A program made the translations under genes and the position numbers. A DNA stretch of 64,000 nucleotides from CAWFNW01 sp963817405 (GTDB taxonomy: Bacteria; Actinomycetota; Coriobacteriia; Anaerosomatales; Anaerosomataceae). Below are positions 1 through 8,924 of the stretch, one piece after another (position 1 is the stretch's first letter; the number at the start of each line of letters is the position of its first letter). Under the pieces are notes generated by a model, which worked only from the letters and a program-made list of their open reading frames with translations, did not search any database and was not told the DNA's origin. The DNA lies in contig CAWFNW010000003.1 in the NCBI GenBank assembly GCA_963817405.1, positions 372,001-436,000 on the forward strand. Reading direction: 5' to 3'.

Positions 1-1112
1 GCCGCATCCTGTTCGTCAACAACTTCCCCGGCCCGGGTCTGGGTGGCGGAGAGGTGCTGGTCGTGAACCTGGTGCGAGGCTGCAAAGCCGCCGGGTGGCA
101 GACAAGCGTCCTGTGCCCGCCGGAGACCGCTCTGGCGGCACAGGCCACCGATGCGGGCGCAGCCGTGAAGACGATGTCGATGCGTCCCGGCTCGGTGCGA
201 TCGATCGTGGGCGAGGTCCGTCGGCAGGCGATGAACCTGGACGTCGTGGTGGGTACGGGCTACTTCACCAACGTGCTCGCACGCCTCGCCGCCACGGCCA
301 TGCGGGTGCGCGTGGTGAACCTCGTGCAAGTGGATCCCACGGCCTCGCTCGCGGACGGCGGATCGCACGGCGGGCTTCTGGTGCGCAATGCGGCGGACGC
401 GACCACGCGCGGTCGGACCGACGCGTACATCGCGGTCTCGGAGGCGATCGGTCGAGCGCTGGTGAGCAGTGGCGTCGTTCCTGCGCGCGTTCATGTCGTG
501 CACAACGGCGTCGACGCCGAGAGGATACTGGCTGCGGCTCGCGAGCCGCAGCCAGCTGCGCTGCCCGCCGGCGATGGTCCACTGGTGGGCTGCGTCGCTC
601 GGCTCGAGAGGGTCAAGGGCGTGGCGGACTTCGTCGACGCAGCCGAGCACGTCGCGCGCGAGATTCCATCGGCGCGCTTCGTCGTCGCGGGCAGTGGCGG
701 CGAGGCGGCGTCCCTCGCAGCTCGGCAGGCTCCCTCACTGGTCGACCGGCTGGAGTTTCTCGGGCATGTCGATCCGGTCGAGCCTCTGGTAGCGATGCTC
801 GACGTGCTCGTGCTTCCGTCGCATTCGGAGGCGCTCGGCTTGGTGTTGCTTGAGGCCGGTGCGCTGGGAGTGCCGGTGGTGGCAACAGCCGTTGGCGGCA
901 TCCCCGAGGTTGTGGAGGATGGCGTGAGCGGCATTCTCGTGCCGCCCGCCTCGCCTTCGGAGCTCGCCGATGCCGTCATGCGGCTTCTGAGGGAGCCGGC
1001 GATCGCCCGAGCGATGGGCGAGGCCGGCCGCGCCCGCGTGGAGCGCGAGTTCACGCTGGAGCGCACGATCGCGGGCCATTTGGCTGTCTATGAGGGTCTG
1101 CTGGGGCGATAG
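1..1112 (+). CDS. GT4 glycosyltransferase, 5' end outside window
   Basis: This is a group 1/GT-B glycosyltransferase, probably moving a sugar from an NDP donor onto a growing lipid-linked exopolysaccharide. The frame is open to the first base and already reads RILFVNNFPGPGLGGGE, a typical N-terminus of the family, so only a few codons are lost off the window. The C-terminal GT4 donor-binding half is clear: VARLERVKG (about residue 200), then SHSEALGLVLLEAGALGVPV with the EX7E-type glutamates, and VPPASPSELADA near the end. About 369 residues are visible, a normal length. It ends 15 bp before galE and heads the polysaccharide operon as seen here. Acceptor and sugar cannot be read from the sequence. 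Confidence 0.88.
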   Translation, partial: RILFVNNFPGPGLGGGEVLVVNLVRGCKAAGWQTSVLCPPETALAAQATDAGAAVKTMSMRPGSVRSIVGEVRRQAMNLDVVVGTGYFTNVLARLAATAMRVRVVNLVQVDPTASLADGGSHGGLLVRNAADATTRGRTDAYIAVSEAIGRALVSSGVVPARVHVVHNGVDAERILAAAREPQPAALPAGDGPLVGCVARLERVKGVADFVDAAEHVAREIPSARFVVAGSGGEAASLAARQAPSLVDRLEFLGHVDPVEPLVAMLDVLVLPSHSEALGLVLLEAGALGVPVVATAVGGIPEVVEDGVSGILVPPASPSELADAVMRLLREPAIARAMGEAGRARVEREFTLERTIAGHLAVYEGLLGR

Positions 1113-1127
1113 TCGGAGGGGGCGTTC

Positions 1128-2108
1128 ATGCGGGTGCTCGTCACCGGAGGCGCGGGCTACATCGGCAGCATCAGCGTTCGCGCGCTCCTTGACGCTGGTC
1201 ACGACGTGGCGGTGCTTGACTCGCTCGAACGCGGGCATGCACGCGCCGTCGACCCGCGCGCCGAACTCGTCCGGGCCTCCGTGGGCGGTGCCGATGCACT
1301 CGCCGCAGTACTTCCGGGAACCGACGTCGTCCTCCATGTTGCTGGCTACATCGAAGTCGCCGAGTCGGCGCTGAAGCCCGACCTCTACTACCGCAAGAAC
1401 GTCGACGAGCCCGCTGTGATGCTGGATGCCATGCACCGGCTTGGCGTGAAGAGGATCGTCTTCTCGTCCACCGCCGCCGTCTATGGGGAGCCGGAGACGC
1501 TCCCGATTCCCGAGACTGCGCCCACGCGACCGATCAACGTGTATGGAGCCACCAAGCTCGCGTTCGAGCGCATGATCGAGGCGGCTGAGACCGTGGGCGT
1601 GCTCACGGCCGTGCGGCTCCGCTACTTCAACGTCGCCGGCGCGTGGCCCGATGGCTCGCTCGGCGAGGCACATCAGCCCGAGTCGCACATCGTACCCCGG
1701 CTCCTTGCCGCGGCCGCGAAGGATGGCGCGCGGTTCACGGTGTACGGTGACGACTACCCCACGCCGGACGGTACGTGCGTGCGCGATTACCTCCACGTCC
1801 TCGATCTGGCCGCAGCGCACGTAGCCGCCGTCGAGCACGTGGCCGGTGGGGGAGCAAGCGAGGTGTGCAACCTCGGCAGCGGGACCGGTTACTCGAACCT
1901 CGAGGTGGTTCGCGCCTGCGCGGCGGCTGTCGGCCGCGACATCCCTATCGAGATCGGACCGCGCCGCCCGGGCGACCCCGCCGTGCTGGTAGCCGCCATC
2001 GACCGTGCCCGCGAGGTGCTCGGATGGCATCCGACGCGGGACCTGGCGACCATGGTGGGCGACGCGTGGCGATGGCATCAGGCGCACCCAGACGGGTATG
2101 GCGCCTGA
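1128..2108 (+). CDS. galE: UDP-glucose 4-epimerase (GalE-type SDR)
   Basis: It interconverts UDP-glucose and UDP-galactose with bound NAD+, supplying UDP-Gal for surface polysaccharide. The N-terminal Rossmann motif is VTGGAGYIGS (about residues 4-13). The catalytic Ser/Thr region is SSTAAVYG, and the YxxxK motif is YGATK. RYFNVAGA and the C-terminal RRPGDPA are typical of GalE. At 326 residues it has the usual length. The ATG follows a GGAGGG ribosome site at 1115-1120. It sits between two GT4 glycosyltransferases with only 2 bp to the next start, so it is almost surely cotranscribed. Related extended SDR epimerases cannot be fully excluded. Confidence 0.9.
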   Translation: MRVLVTGGAGYIGSISVRALLDAGHDVAVLDSLERGHARAVDPRAELVRASVGGADALAAVLPGTDVVLHVAGYIEVAESALKPDLYYRKNVDEPAVMLDAMHRLGVKRIVFSSTAAVYGEPETLPIPETAPTRPINVYGATKLAFERMIEAAETVGVLTAVRLRYFNVAGAWPDGSLGEAHQPESHIVPRLLAAAAKDGARFTVYGDDYPTPDGTCVRDYLHVLDLAAAHVAAVEHVAGGGASEVCNLGSGTGYSNLEVVRACAAAVGRDIPIEIGPRRPGDPAVLVAAIDRAREVLGWHPTRDLATMVGDAWRWHQAHPDGYGA

Positions 2109-2110
2109 CC

Positions 2111-3223
2111 GTGACCGCGCTCAAGGACAACACCTTCCTGTTCATCACGAGCCGCTCGGCGGGTGACACGCTCGGCAGGGTCGAGCGCCGGTGGCTGCGC
2201 GTGATGAAGGCGCTCGTCGAGCGCGGCGCCACGGTACTCGTCATCTGTCCGCTGCGCTCGCCCCTCGAAGACCGCGCCCGAGCGCTTGGCGCCACCATCG
2301 CGCCGTACCGGATGGACAAGCGGAACCTGGTGCGCACGCGCTCGCGCCTGCGCAAGTACCTCAAGCGCTACCGCCCGGCCGTGGCACACGCGACCGGTTT
2401 CCACGCCGACCTCGTGCTCCGCAGAGCCGCTCGCGGTCTTCCGGTGAAGGTCGCGGTCTCGCTCATGTGCGGGAAGTGGCCGCCGCAGGGGAAGGGGCCG
2501 CTCAGCCGGTTCCTCCGCCGAAGGGCCGACGCGCGCTCGCTCGAGCGGGTGGACACCTTCTTCGTGGACTGCACGGCGCTCACCGTTGAGCTCACCGCCG
2601 CCGGCGTTTCGCCCGAACGCGTCGTCTTCGATCCGCCGAGTGTCGCCATCAGCCGCGTCGCCGACGAGGCGACAGCCCCGATTGCGCGGCCCCACGGGCA
2701 CCCCCTCGTTGGCTACGCGGGCGCGCTCGAGCTGAACCGGGGACTGGAGACCCTCGCCGCCGCCGCGCCGTCCCTCCGCGAGCGCTATCCGCACATCGGC
2801 ATCGCTGTCGCGGGCGACGGACCGGCTCGCGCGCCGCTGGAGGCGGCCGCCGCGGACGGTCGGATCGACCTGATGGGACCCGTCGTGAGTGTGCCGGCTG
2901 TACTCGCTTTGCTCGACGTCTGCGTCTTCCCGATGACCCAACCCGGTACGCCGACGTCGCTTCTTGAGGCGGCGGCTCTGGGACAGCCGATCGTCGCCTC
3001 CGCGGTATCCGGTGTCGCCGACCTGTTTGACGATGGGTTGGAGATCTCGCTCGTGAGACCCGGCGATGCTACCGCGCTTGCCGACGCGGTCTCGCGGCTG
3101 CTGGATGCTCCGGAACGCGCACGGGAGATGGGCGAGTTAGCGCGCATGCGCGTGATCGATGAGTACTCGGCGTCCGCCGCGGTGGAGCGCCATCTGCAGC
3201 GCTACCGGCAGCTCGTGCAGTAG
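2111..3223 (+). CDS. GT4 glycosyltransferase
   Basis: GT-B fold glycosyltransferase of about 370 residues, cytoplasmic, acting in the polysaccharide operon. The GTG at 2111 is chosen because it lies 2 bp after the galE stop and yields a normal N-terminus (MTALKDNTFLFITSRSAGDT). The open frame extends further upstream only as a shadow of galE. The C-terminal half has VGYAGALELNRGLETL, then a donor-site region with PMTQPGTPTSLLEAAALGQP. The usual acidic residue before the EX7E element is replaced by a TPTS sequence, so this is a somewhat divergent member. It converges on manC with 40 bp between the stop codons; no convincing terminator is visible there. Confidence 0.82.
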   Translation: MTALKDNTFLFITSRSAGDTLGRVERRWLRVMKALVERGATVLVICPLRSPLEDRARALGATIAPYRMDKRNLVRTRSRLRKYLKRYRPAVAHATGFHADLVLRRAARGLPVKVAVSLMCGKWPPQGKGPLSRFLRRRADARSLERVDTFFVDCTALTVELTAAGVSPERVVFDPPSVAISRVADEATAPIARPHGHPLVGYAGALELNRGLETLAAAAPSLRERYPHIGIAVAGDGPARAPLEAAAADGRIDLMGPVVSVPAVLALLDVCVFPMTQPGTPTSLLEAAALGQPIVASAVSGVADLFDDGLEISLVRPGDATALADAVSRLLDAPERAREMGELARMRVIDEYSASAAVERHLQRYRQLVQ

Positions 3224-3263
3224 CGACGACATCCCGGACGCGCCGGCCGTGTAGCCCAGGCGT

Positions 3264-4748
3264 CTATCTTGCCCAGTCGTCCTCGTAGCGCGTGATGTCG
3301 TCTTCGCCCAGGTAGTCGCCCACCGCGATCTCGACGATGCGAAGCGGCACGTTGCCAGCGTTGGTCAGCCGGTGCACGGTTCCCACGGGCAGGTAGGCCG
3401 ACTCGCCTGAGGCTACGGTGAACGTCTCGCCGTCCGCCTCGACGTGCGCTTCGCCGGTCACCACGACCCAGTGCTCCGAGCGGTGTTCGTGGCTTTGCAG
3501 TGAGAGGCGCTTGCCGGGAAGCACGTCGATGGACTTCACCTTGAAGCCGGCGGCTTCGAGCAGGAGCGTCCACGAGCCCCACGGCCGAAGCGAAGAGCGC
3601 GTTTCCACGACCTCGGGCGCGCCCTTCGCCTTCAGCGCATCCACGATGAGCCGCACGTCTTGCGCTCGGCTCTTGGGCGCCACGAGCGTTGCGTCGGAGG
3701 TATCCACCACCATGAGGTCGGAGAGGCCGAGTGTTGCCACCAGCCGGTCCTGGGAGTACACGATCGTGTCGGTCGACCCCACGTCACACACGTTGCCGAC
3801 AAGCACGTTGCCCCGCACGTCCGCTGGAGCCACTTGGCTGAGCGCGAGGAGTGAGCCGACGTCCGACCACGGCACATCGGTGGGCACCACAGCGACGAGA
3901 CCGGAGACCTCGAGGGCCGCCTTGTCGAACGGCACGGCCGGCAGCGTCCCGAAGCGGTCGCGCGCATGCTGTGTCAGCCACGCCGCCGGACCCTCGGCCG
4001 CGAGTTCGCGGACGGTCGCGGCGATTTCGTGCGCCCCCGCGCTCTCCTGCGTCGCGCCGCGTTCGCCGGCTCGATCGAGCTCGCGTAGCACTGCATCCGC
4101 GCGCGCAACCAGCATGCCGGAGTTCCAGAGATACTCGCCGGTGGCGAGAAACGCTTGAGCCGTAGCGTGGTCGGGTTTCTCGACGAACGTCGCAACCTCG
4201 CGGCCCTGGACATGGCCTTCGGCGTGGCCGGGCACGGGCGCGCCCATGCGGATGTAGCCGTAGCCGGTCTCCGGGTACGTCGGCGTCAGGCCGATCGTGA
4301 CGAGGCGTCCCGCCTGTGCAAGGCCAACGGCTACGCGCATCGTGCGCTCCCAAGCCACACCGTCCTCAAGCAGATGGTCTGATGGCAGGACGACCATGAT
4401 CGCATCGGGATCGAGCCGCAGCAGGTGGGCTGCTGCGAGCGCGATGGCGGGGGCGGTGTTGCGGGGGGTGGGCTCGGCGAGGTAGTCGATGGTGACGTCG
4501 ACGAGCGACGCCTGCGCCGTGAGGTGGTTGCGGAGTTCGTCGAGAAGCCGCTCGCTCGTGAGGACGTGCACGCCGTCCGGCTCGGTCATCGAGGAGACGC
4601 GGGTGACCGCGCGGGTGACTAGGCTGACACCGCCGAAGATCGAGATGAACTGCTTTGGCGAGAGCTCACGTGACAGGGGCCAGAATCGCGTTCCGCTGCC
4701 TCCGGCGAGGATGATGGCGTGCAGATGAGGGACACGGGTGGGAGTCAC
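3264..4748 (-). CDS. manC: Mannose-1-phosphate guanylyltransferase / mannose-6-phosphate isomerase
   Basis: Bifunctional-type enzyme of 494 residues that makes GDP-mannose from mannose-1-phosphate and GTP, with a C-terminal cupin typical of type II phosphomannose isomerase. The N-terminal nucleotidyltransferase signature is LAGGSGTRFWPLSRE, followed by PKQF. TATVPFDK-like features appear as PAVPFDKAALE, and the sugar-phosphate region as VEKPD. The cupin has SLQSHEHRSEHWVVVTGEA with metal-binding His residues. The GTG start at 4748 has GGAGG four bases upstream; the frame continues further upstream without family resemblance. It is transcribed against the rest of the cluster, divergently from the phosphohexomutase that would provide its substrate. 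Confidence 0.92.
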   Translation of the reverse strand: MTPTRVPHLHAIILAGGSGTRFWPLSRELSPKQFISIFGGVSLVTRAVTRVSSMTEPDGVHVLTSERLLDELRNHLTAQASLVDVTIDYLAEPTPRNTAPAIALAAAHLLRLDPDAIMVVLPSDHLLEDGVAWERTMRVAVGLAQAGRLVTIGLTPTYPETGYGYIRMGAPVPGHAEGHVQGREVATFVEKPDHATAQAFLATGEYLWNSGMLVARADAVLRELDRAGERGATQESAGAHEIAATVRELAAEGPAAWLTQHARDRFGTLPAVPFDKAALEVSGLVAVVPTDVPWSDVGSLLALSQVAPADVRGNVLVGNVCDVGSTDTIVYSQDRLVATLGLSDLMVVDTSDATLVAPKSRAQDVRLIVDALKAKGAPEVVETRSSLRPWGSWTLLLEAAGFKVKSIDVLPGKRLSLQSHEHRSEHWVVVTGEAHVEADGETFTVASGESAYLPVGTVHRLTNAGNVPLRIVEIAVGDYLGEDDITRYEDDWAR

Positions 4749-4796
4749 GGGACCTCCGGTTGGCGGCTGGTGGGTTCGGTCAGACGGTTTCCAAGA

Positions 4797-4802
4797 AGTA
4801 TA
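4797..4802 (-). promoter_or_regulatory. Candidate -10 box for manC
   Basis: The minus strand reads TATACT 49 bases upstream of the manC start, in the 168-bp divergent intergenic region. No good -35 is visible. This is pattern recognition only. Confidence 0.35.
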
Positions 4803-4916
4803 GCGGTGAGTGCCGCCGCAGGTACCGCTCGCTGCCCGCATGCGGCAGAATGGGGATGGCGCGCGAGTGCTTGCTTTCGCATACCTGAAACCGCTCCGAT
4901 GAAGGAGTGATGCCTC

Positions 4917-6338
4917 ATGACCGCAGCTCCGCGAATCCGTTTCGGCACCGACGGCTGGCGTGCCGTGATTGGGGAGGACTTCACCTACGACAACCTCCGG
5001 CGAGTGGCGGATGCCGCCGGTCGAGTGTTCGCTCGAGACCACCCCGGCGGGCTCGTGCTCGTGGGCTACGACACCCGCTTTGAGGCGGGCAGCTTCGCAC
5101 GCGCCGCGGCTGAGGTGCTCGCTACCCACGGTCTGCGCGCTCGCGTCTCGGACGGTTACCTGCCCACGCCGGCACTCTGCTGGGCGGTCGCACACGACGA
5201 TGAGGCCGTCGCCGGCGTGATGCTCACCGCAAGCCACAACCCCGCACCGTACCTGGGCTTCAAGCTCCGCATGACCGACGGCGGCGCAAGCCCGAAGGCG
5301 TTCTCCGATCGTGTCGAGGCCGCGCTACTGGACGAGCCGCCCACGCCTGAGGTGATAGCGGCCGCGGCGGGTGCGGTGGAGACCGCCGATCTCGTCGGGC
5401 CCTACCTCGCGGCGCTCCGCGGCATGGTCGACGCCGATGCCATCGCGGGCGCGGGCCTGCGCGTGGCCGTTGACCCGCTCTACGGCGCTGGGCAGACCTA
5501 CCTCGCCGAGATGCTCCGCTCGCTCGGCGTGACCGTGACCGAGATCCACGGCGACCGGAATCCCGGCTTCGGCGGGCTTCATCCGGAACCCATTCCGCCG
5601 CACATCGACGAGGTTCGCGAGCTCGTTCGTCGCGAGGGCCTCGACGCCGCATTCATCACCGACGGCGATGCCGACCGCATCGGCGCGGCAGACCGGCTTG
5701 GGAACTTCGTCAACCCGCACAAGATTATCGCGCTCGTCGCTCGGCACCTGGTCGAAGACAAGGGAACGACCGGCCGCATCGTCAAGACGCTCTCCACGAG
5801 CGTGCTGGTCGACCGGCTTGCTACCGTCATGGGCCTCACGGTCACCACGACCCCCGTCGGCTTCAAGTGGATCTATGAGGAGATGCTCAAAGGCGACGTA
5901 CTCATCGGCGGCGAGGAGTCCGGCGGCATCGGGATCCCTTCGCACGTGCGTGAGCGTGACGGCCTGCTCATGGCCATGCTGCTCGCCGAGATGATGGCCG
6001 AGCGCGGGAAGGGCCTCGGCGAGCTCGTCGAAGACTTGATCGCGATAACCGGTCCGATGGAGTACAACCGCGTCGACCTGCGGCTGGAGCCGTCGGTCAA
6101 GGACGCGTTCGTCGCAGCCATGCCGACGCTTGCACCTGTGACACTCGCCGGCCTCGATGTACGGGAGATCCTGCGCGTCGACGGCATCAAGTTCCTGCTG
6201 CCGGACGATGCGTGGCTACTCATGCGCACGAGCGGCACCGAGCCGCTGGTCCGCATCTACGCCGAGGCCTCCTCTGCTGGCGTGGTTGACGATCTGCTCG
6301 CCGAGGGCCGAGCGCTCGTGCTTGGCGCCGGCGCGTGA
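4917..6338 (+). CDS. Phosphoglucomutase/phosphomannomutase
   Basis: Alpha-D-phosphohexomutase of 473 residues that interconverts hexose 6- and 1-phosphates. All four domain signatures are present: the phosphoserine loop TASHNPAPYLGFK (about residues 101-113), the Mg-binding DGDADRIGAAD (about 246-256), the sugar-binding GEESGGIGI (about 335-343) and the phosphate-binding RTSGTEPLVRIY near the C-terminus. The ATG is preceded by GAAGGAG at 4901-4907. Divergence from manC suggests it supplies mannose-1-phosphate for GDP-mannose or glucose-1-phosphate for UDP-glucose; sequence alone does not decide. Its stop overlaps the next gene's GTG by 4 bp. Confidence 0.92.
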   Translation: MTAAPRIRFGTDGWRAVIGEDFTYDNLRRVADAAGRVFARDHPGGLVLVGYDTRFEAGSFARAAAEVLATHGLRARVSDGYLPTPALCWAVAHDDEAVAGVMLTASHNPAPYLGFKLRMTDGGASPKAFSDRVEAALLDEPPTPEVIAAAAGAVETADLVGPYLAALRGMVDADAIAGAGLRVAVDPLYGAGQTYLAEMLRSLGVTVTEIHGDRNPGFGGLHPEPIPPHIDEVRELVRREGLDAAFITDGDADRIGAADRLGNFVNPHKIIALVARHLVEDKGTTGRIVKTLSTSVLVDRLATVMGLTVTTTPVGFKWIYEEMLKGDVLIGGEESGGIGIPSHVRERDGLLMAMLLAEMMAERGKGLGELVEDLIAITGPMEYNRVDLRLEPSVKDAFVAAMPTLAPVTLAGLDVREILRVDGIKFLLPDDAWLLMRTSGTEPLVRIYAEASSAGVVDDLLAEGRALVLGAGA

Positions 6339-7543
6339 GCCAGCCGGCACAGCCGCCGCGGCGGCAGGGCGGGGCTGTGTACTCGGGGCGTCCGCTTCGG
6401 GTCACGATGGTGAATAAGTACTATGCGCCGCACCTGGGCGGTATCGAGTACCACATGCGCGACCTCGCGAACGCGCTCGTGGCGGGCGGCTGGGCGCGGG
6501 TGCGTGCGATCGTCTCTAATCGCAATGAGAAGGCCACTGGTGAAATGCTCGACGGCGTGGAGGTCTTCCGGCTGCCGCGCGCGTTCGAGTACGCGTCCAC
6601 GCCGGTTGCGTACGGCATGAAGCGAATCCTGCGGGCGGAGACGCGCCGACACCGTCCGCCGGACGTCATGCACCTGCACTTCCCCTACCCGTGGGGTGAA
6701 GTCTCCTGGCTACGCGCGCACCCGCGCGTGCCGACGGTGCTCACGTATCACAGCGACATCGTGCGCCAGAAGGCGATGCTGACGCTCTACCGACCGCTCC
6801 TCAACCGAATGCTCGACCGGGTCGATCTCATCATCGCGTCGAGCCCCGACATGGTGGAGCAAAGCGAGTTCCTGCGCCGCCATGCCGACAAGTGCCGCGT
6901 CGTGCCGTTCGGTATCGACGCCGAGCGCTTCGCGGAGACCCCGGGGATAGCCGCGCGAGCAGCCGAGATACGCGCCGAGCACACGCGACCCGTGGTGCTC
7001 TTCGTCGGACGGCTCATCTACTACAAGGGCGTCGATGTGCTCGTGCGCGCGATGGCGGCGGTGGATGCGGACCTCGTGATCGTGGGCACCGGCCCGCTGG
7101 AGGAGGAGTTGGTGGCGCGTGCGGCTTCGCTCGGCATCTCGGACCGCGTCACCGTGCTGCCGCCCCTCCCAGCGCCCGAGTTGGCCGCGTACTATCGCGC
7201 GGCGGACATCTTCTGCCTGCCGAGTGTTGCGCGCTCCGAGGCGTTCGGACTCGTGCAGCTTGAGGCGCATGCTGCCGGGACGCCTGTCGTCTCCACACGC
7301 CTGACGACCGGCGTCCCGTTCGTGAACCAGCACGGCGTGACGGGCCTCACGGTGCCGCCGGGCGACGTCGAGGCACTCGCGAGCGCGCTCGACGAGCTCG
7401 TGCGCGATGAGGCGCTGCGCGCTCGGCTCGGCGCGCAGGCCTATCAGCGCGTGACGACCGAGTTCACGGTTCCGCGCATGGTGGAGCGCACGCTCGAGGT
7501 CTACCACGAGGCGATCCGGCTACACGGGACGGGAGCGCGCTGA
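6335..7543 (+). CDS. GT4 glycosyltransferase
   Basis: GT-B glycosyltransferase, up to 402 residues. The core begins at VTMVNKYYAPHLGGIEYH, the glycine-rich acceptor-side loop. The C-terminal donor domain has VLFVGRLIYYKGVDVL (about residue 220), then RSEAFGLVQLEAHAAGTP containing the EX7E motif, and VPPGDVEALA. The GTG at 6335 overlaps the preceding stop as GTGA, the coupling style used across this chromosome. A start at the ATG at 6408 would remove a 24-residue basic, proline-rich leader and is also possible. It is followed by a 1-bp overlap with the glycosylphosphotransferase, so both probably act on the same repeat unit. Confidence 0.88.
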   Translation: MSQPAQPPRRQGGAVYSGRPLRVTMVNKYYAPHLGGIEYHMRDLANALVAGGWARVRAIVSNRNEKATGEMLDGVEVFRLPRAFEYASTPVAYGMKRILRAETRRHRPPDVMHLHFPYPWGEVSWLRAHPRVPTVLTYHSDIVRQKAMLTLYRPLLNRMLDRVDLIIASSPDMVEQSEFLRRHADKCRVVPFGIDAERFAETPGIAARAAEIRAEHTRPVVLFVGRLIYYKGVDVLVRAMAAVDADLVIVGTGPLEEELVARAASLGISDRVTVLPPLPAPELAAYYRAADIFCLPSVARSEAFGLVQLEAHAAGTPVVSTRLTTGVPFVNQHGVTGLTVPPGDVEALASALDELVRDEALRARLGAQAYQRVTTEFTVPRMVERTLEVYHEAIRLHGTGAR

Positions 7544-8916
7544 TGTCCCGCGGACGCTTCATCGCGCTCTCACTGGTGCTGGACGCGCTTCTCGTCAACG
7601 CAAGTTTCGTCGGCGCGTTCTTCGTCCGCTTCGGCGGCGAACTTCCGGCCTTCAACTTTGGGGCCTACCTGGCGCTCTGGCCGCTGTTGACGCTCATCTA
7701 CCTCGGGGCGGGCTACATCTACGGCCTCTACGAGCCCGAGCGTACGGAGGGCTCGTGGGCTCTCGCACGAGCGGTCTTCCAGGCCGCGACACTTGGGATC
7801 GTGCTCACCGCGGCCGTCGCATTCTTCCTCGGCCCGCGTTTCTTCTCATTCAGCCGTCTCGTGATCCTTGCCGCCTGGGCTATTCAGCTGACGGTGCTGG
7901 TCGGCTGGCGGCTGGCGGCACTCAGACTGACGCCCATCCGCTGGCCCGAGCAGCGCATCCTCATCGTGGGTACCGGTCCTACTGCGTATGAGCTCGCCGC
8001 CGAGCTCGACCGGCGCGCCGAATGGGGCCACCGCGTTGTGGGCATGCTCGCTCGATCCGGCGAAGATGAGATCGGAGCCACGGCAGGCGATGCGCGATTC
8101 CCTGTGCTCGGCACCGTCGCCGATGCCCCACGGATCGTGCGCGAACGCGGCGTGGACCGCGTGATCATCGCCTCTCCGGCGGCGCTTCGCGAAGTCGTGG
8201 AGGATCTTGCACTCAACAATGAGTCCGAGGTCCGGGTTGAAGTGATCCCGGAGCTCTACGAGATCTTCATCGGCACTGTGGACAGCACGGTTTCGGACAT
8301 CCCGCTCATGGAGCTCACCCGGCCCGAGTCGCCGGGTTGGTTCCGGCTCGTCAAGCGCGGTCTCGACATCGCGCTCGCGCTCGTGGTGCTGGTCGTGCTC
8401 TCGCCGGTCCTGCTGCTCAGCGCGCTCGGGATTCTTCTGACGATGGGGTGGCCGATCGTGTACACGCAGGACCGCACCGGCCGCGACCTGCGCCCGTTCA
8501 ACGTCATGAAGTTCCGGACCATGGTGCGCAATGCAGAGGAGCTCTCCGGCCCCGTCCTGGCCGAGGAGGACGATCCGCGGGTCACGCCGCTCGGTCGCTT
8601 CATGCGCCGCTATCGTATCGACGAGCTGCCTCAGGTGACGAACATCCTCAAGGGCGATATGAGCTTTGTCGGGCCTCGGCCCGAGCGCCCGTTCTTCGTC
8701 GAGCAGCATGTCGCGGAGATTCCGGGCTACCGGGAACGGTTCAAGGTGAAGCCCGGCGTGACGGGTCTCGCGCAGGTGAGCGGCTCGTATGCAACCACAC
8801 CGGAACGCAAGCTGAAGTACGACCTCATCTATATGTATCATCAGAGCCTGCTCATGGACGTTCAGATCCTCGTCGAGACGGTGCGAGTGGTGCTCACCGG
8901 CCGCGGGGCACGATAG
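7543..8916 (+). CDS. Polyprenyl glycosylphosphotransferase
   Basis: Integral membrane enzyme of 457 residues of the WbaP/EpsE class. It transfers a sugar-1-phosphate to undecaprenyl phosphate and so starts repeat-unit assembly. Order: several N-terminal membrane segments (about 1-120), a CoA-binding-like Rossmann region with ILIVGTGPTAYELAAEL (about 140-155), one further TM (about 270-300), and a C-terminal sugar transferase domain with KFRTMV, RRYRIDELPQ, GDMSFVGPRPERP and KPGVTGLAQVSG. These are the hallmarks of the family. The start overlaps the preceding stop as TGATG. The transferred sugar is not predictable here. Confidence 0.92.
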   Translation: MSRGRFIALSLVLDALLVNASFVGAFFVRFGGELPAFNFGAYLALWPLLTLIYLGAGYIYGLYEPERTEGSWALARAVFQAATLGIVLTAAVAFFLGPRFFSFSRLVILAAWAIQLTVLVGWRLAALRLTPIRWPEQRILIVGTGPTAYELAAELDRRAEWGHRVVGMLARSGEDEIGATAGDARFPVLGTVADAPRIVRERGVDRVIIASPAALREVVEDLALNNESEVRVEVIPELYEIFIGTVDSTVSDIPLMELTRPESPGWFRLVKRGLDIALALVVLVVLSPVLLLSALGILLTMGWPIVYTQDRTGRDLRPFNVMKFRTMVRNAEELSGPVLAEEDDPRVTPLGRFMRRYRIDELPQVTNILKGDMSFVGPRPERPFFVEQHVAEIPGYRERFKVKPGVTGLAQVSGSYATTPERKLKYDLIYMYHQSLLMDVQILVETVRVVLTGRGAR

Positions 8917-8924
8917 GAGGCCTC

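Noticed and set aside
2111..3223. Start for the GT4 gene upstream at 1775
   Set aside because: The added 112 residues are Arg-rich out-of-frame translation of galE; the GTG at 2111 gives a family-like N-terminus.
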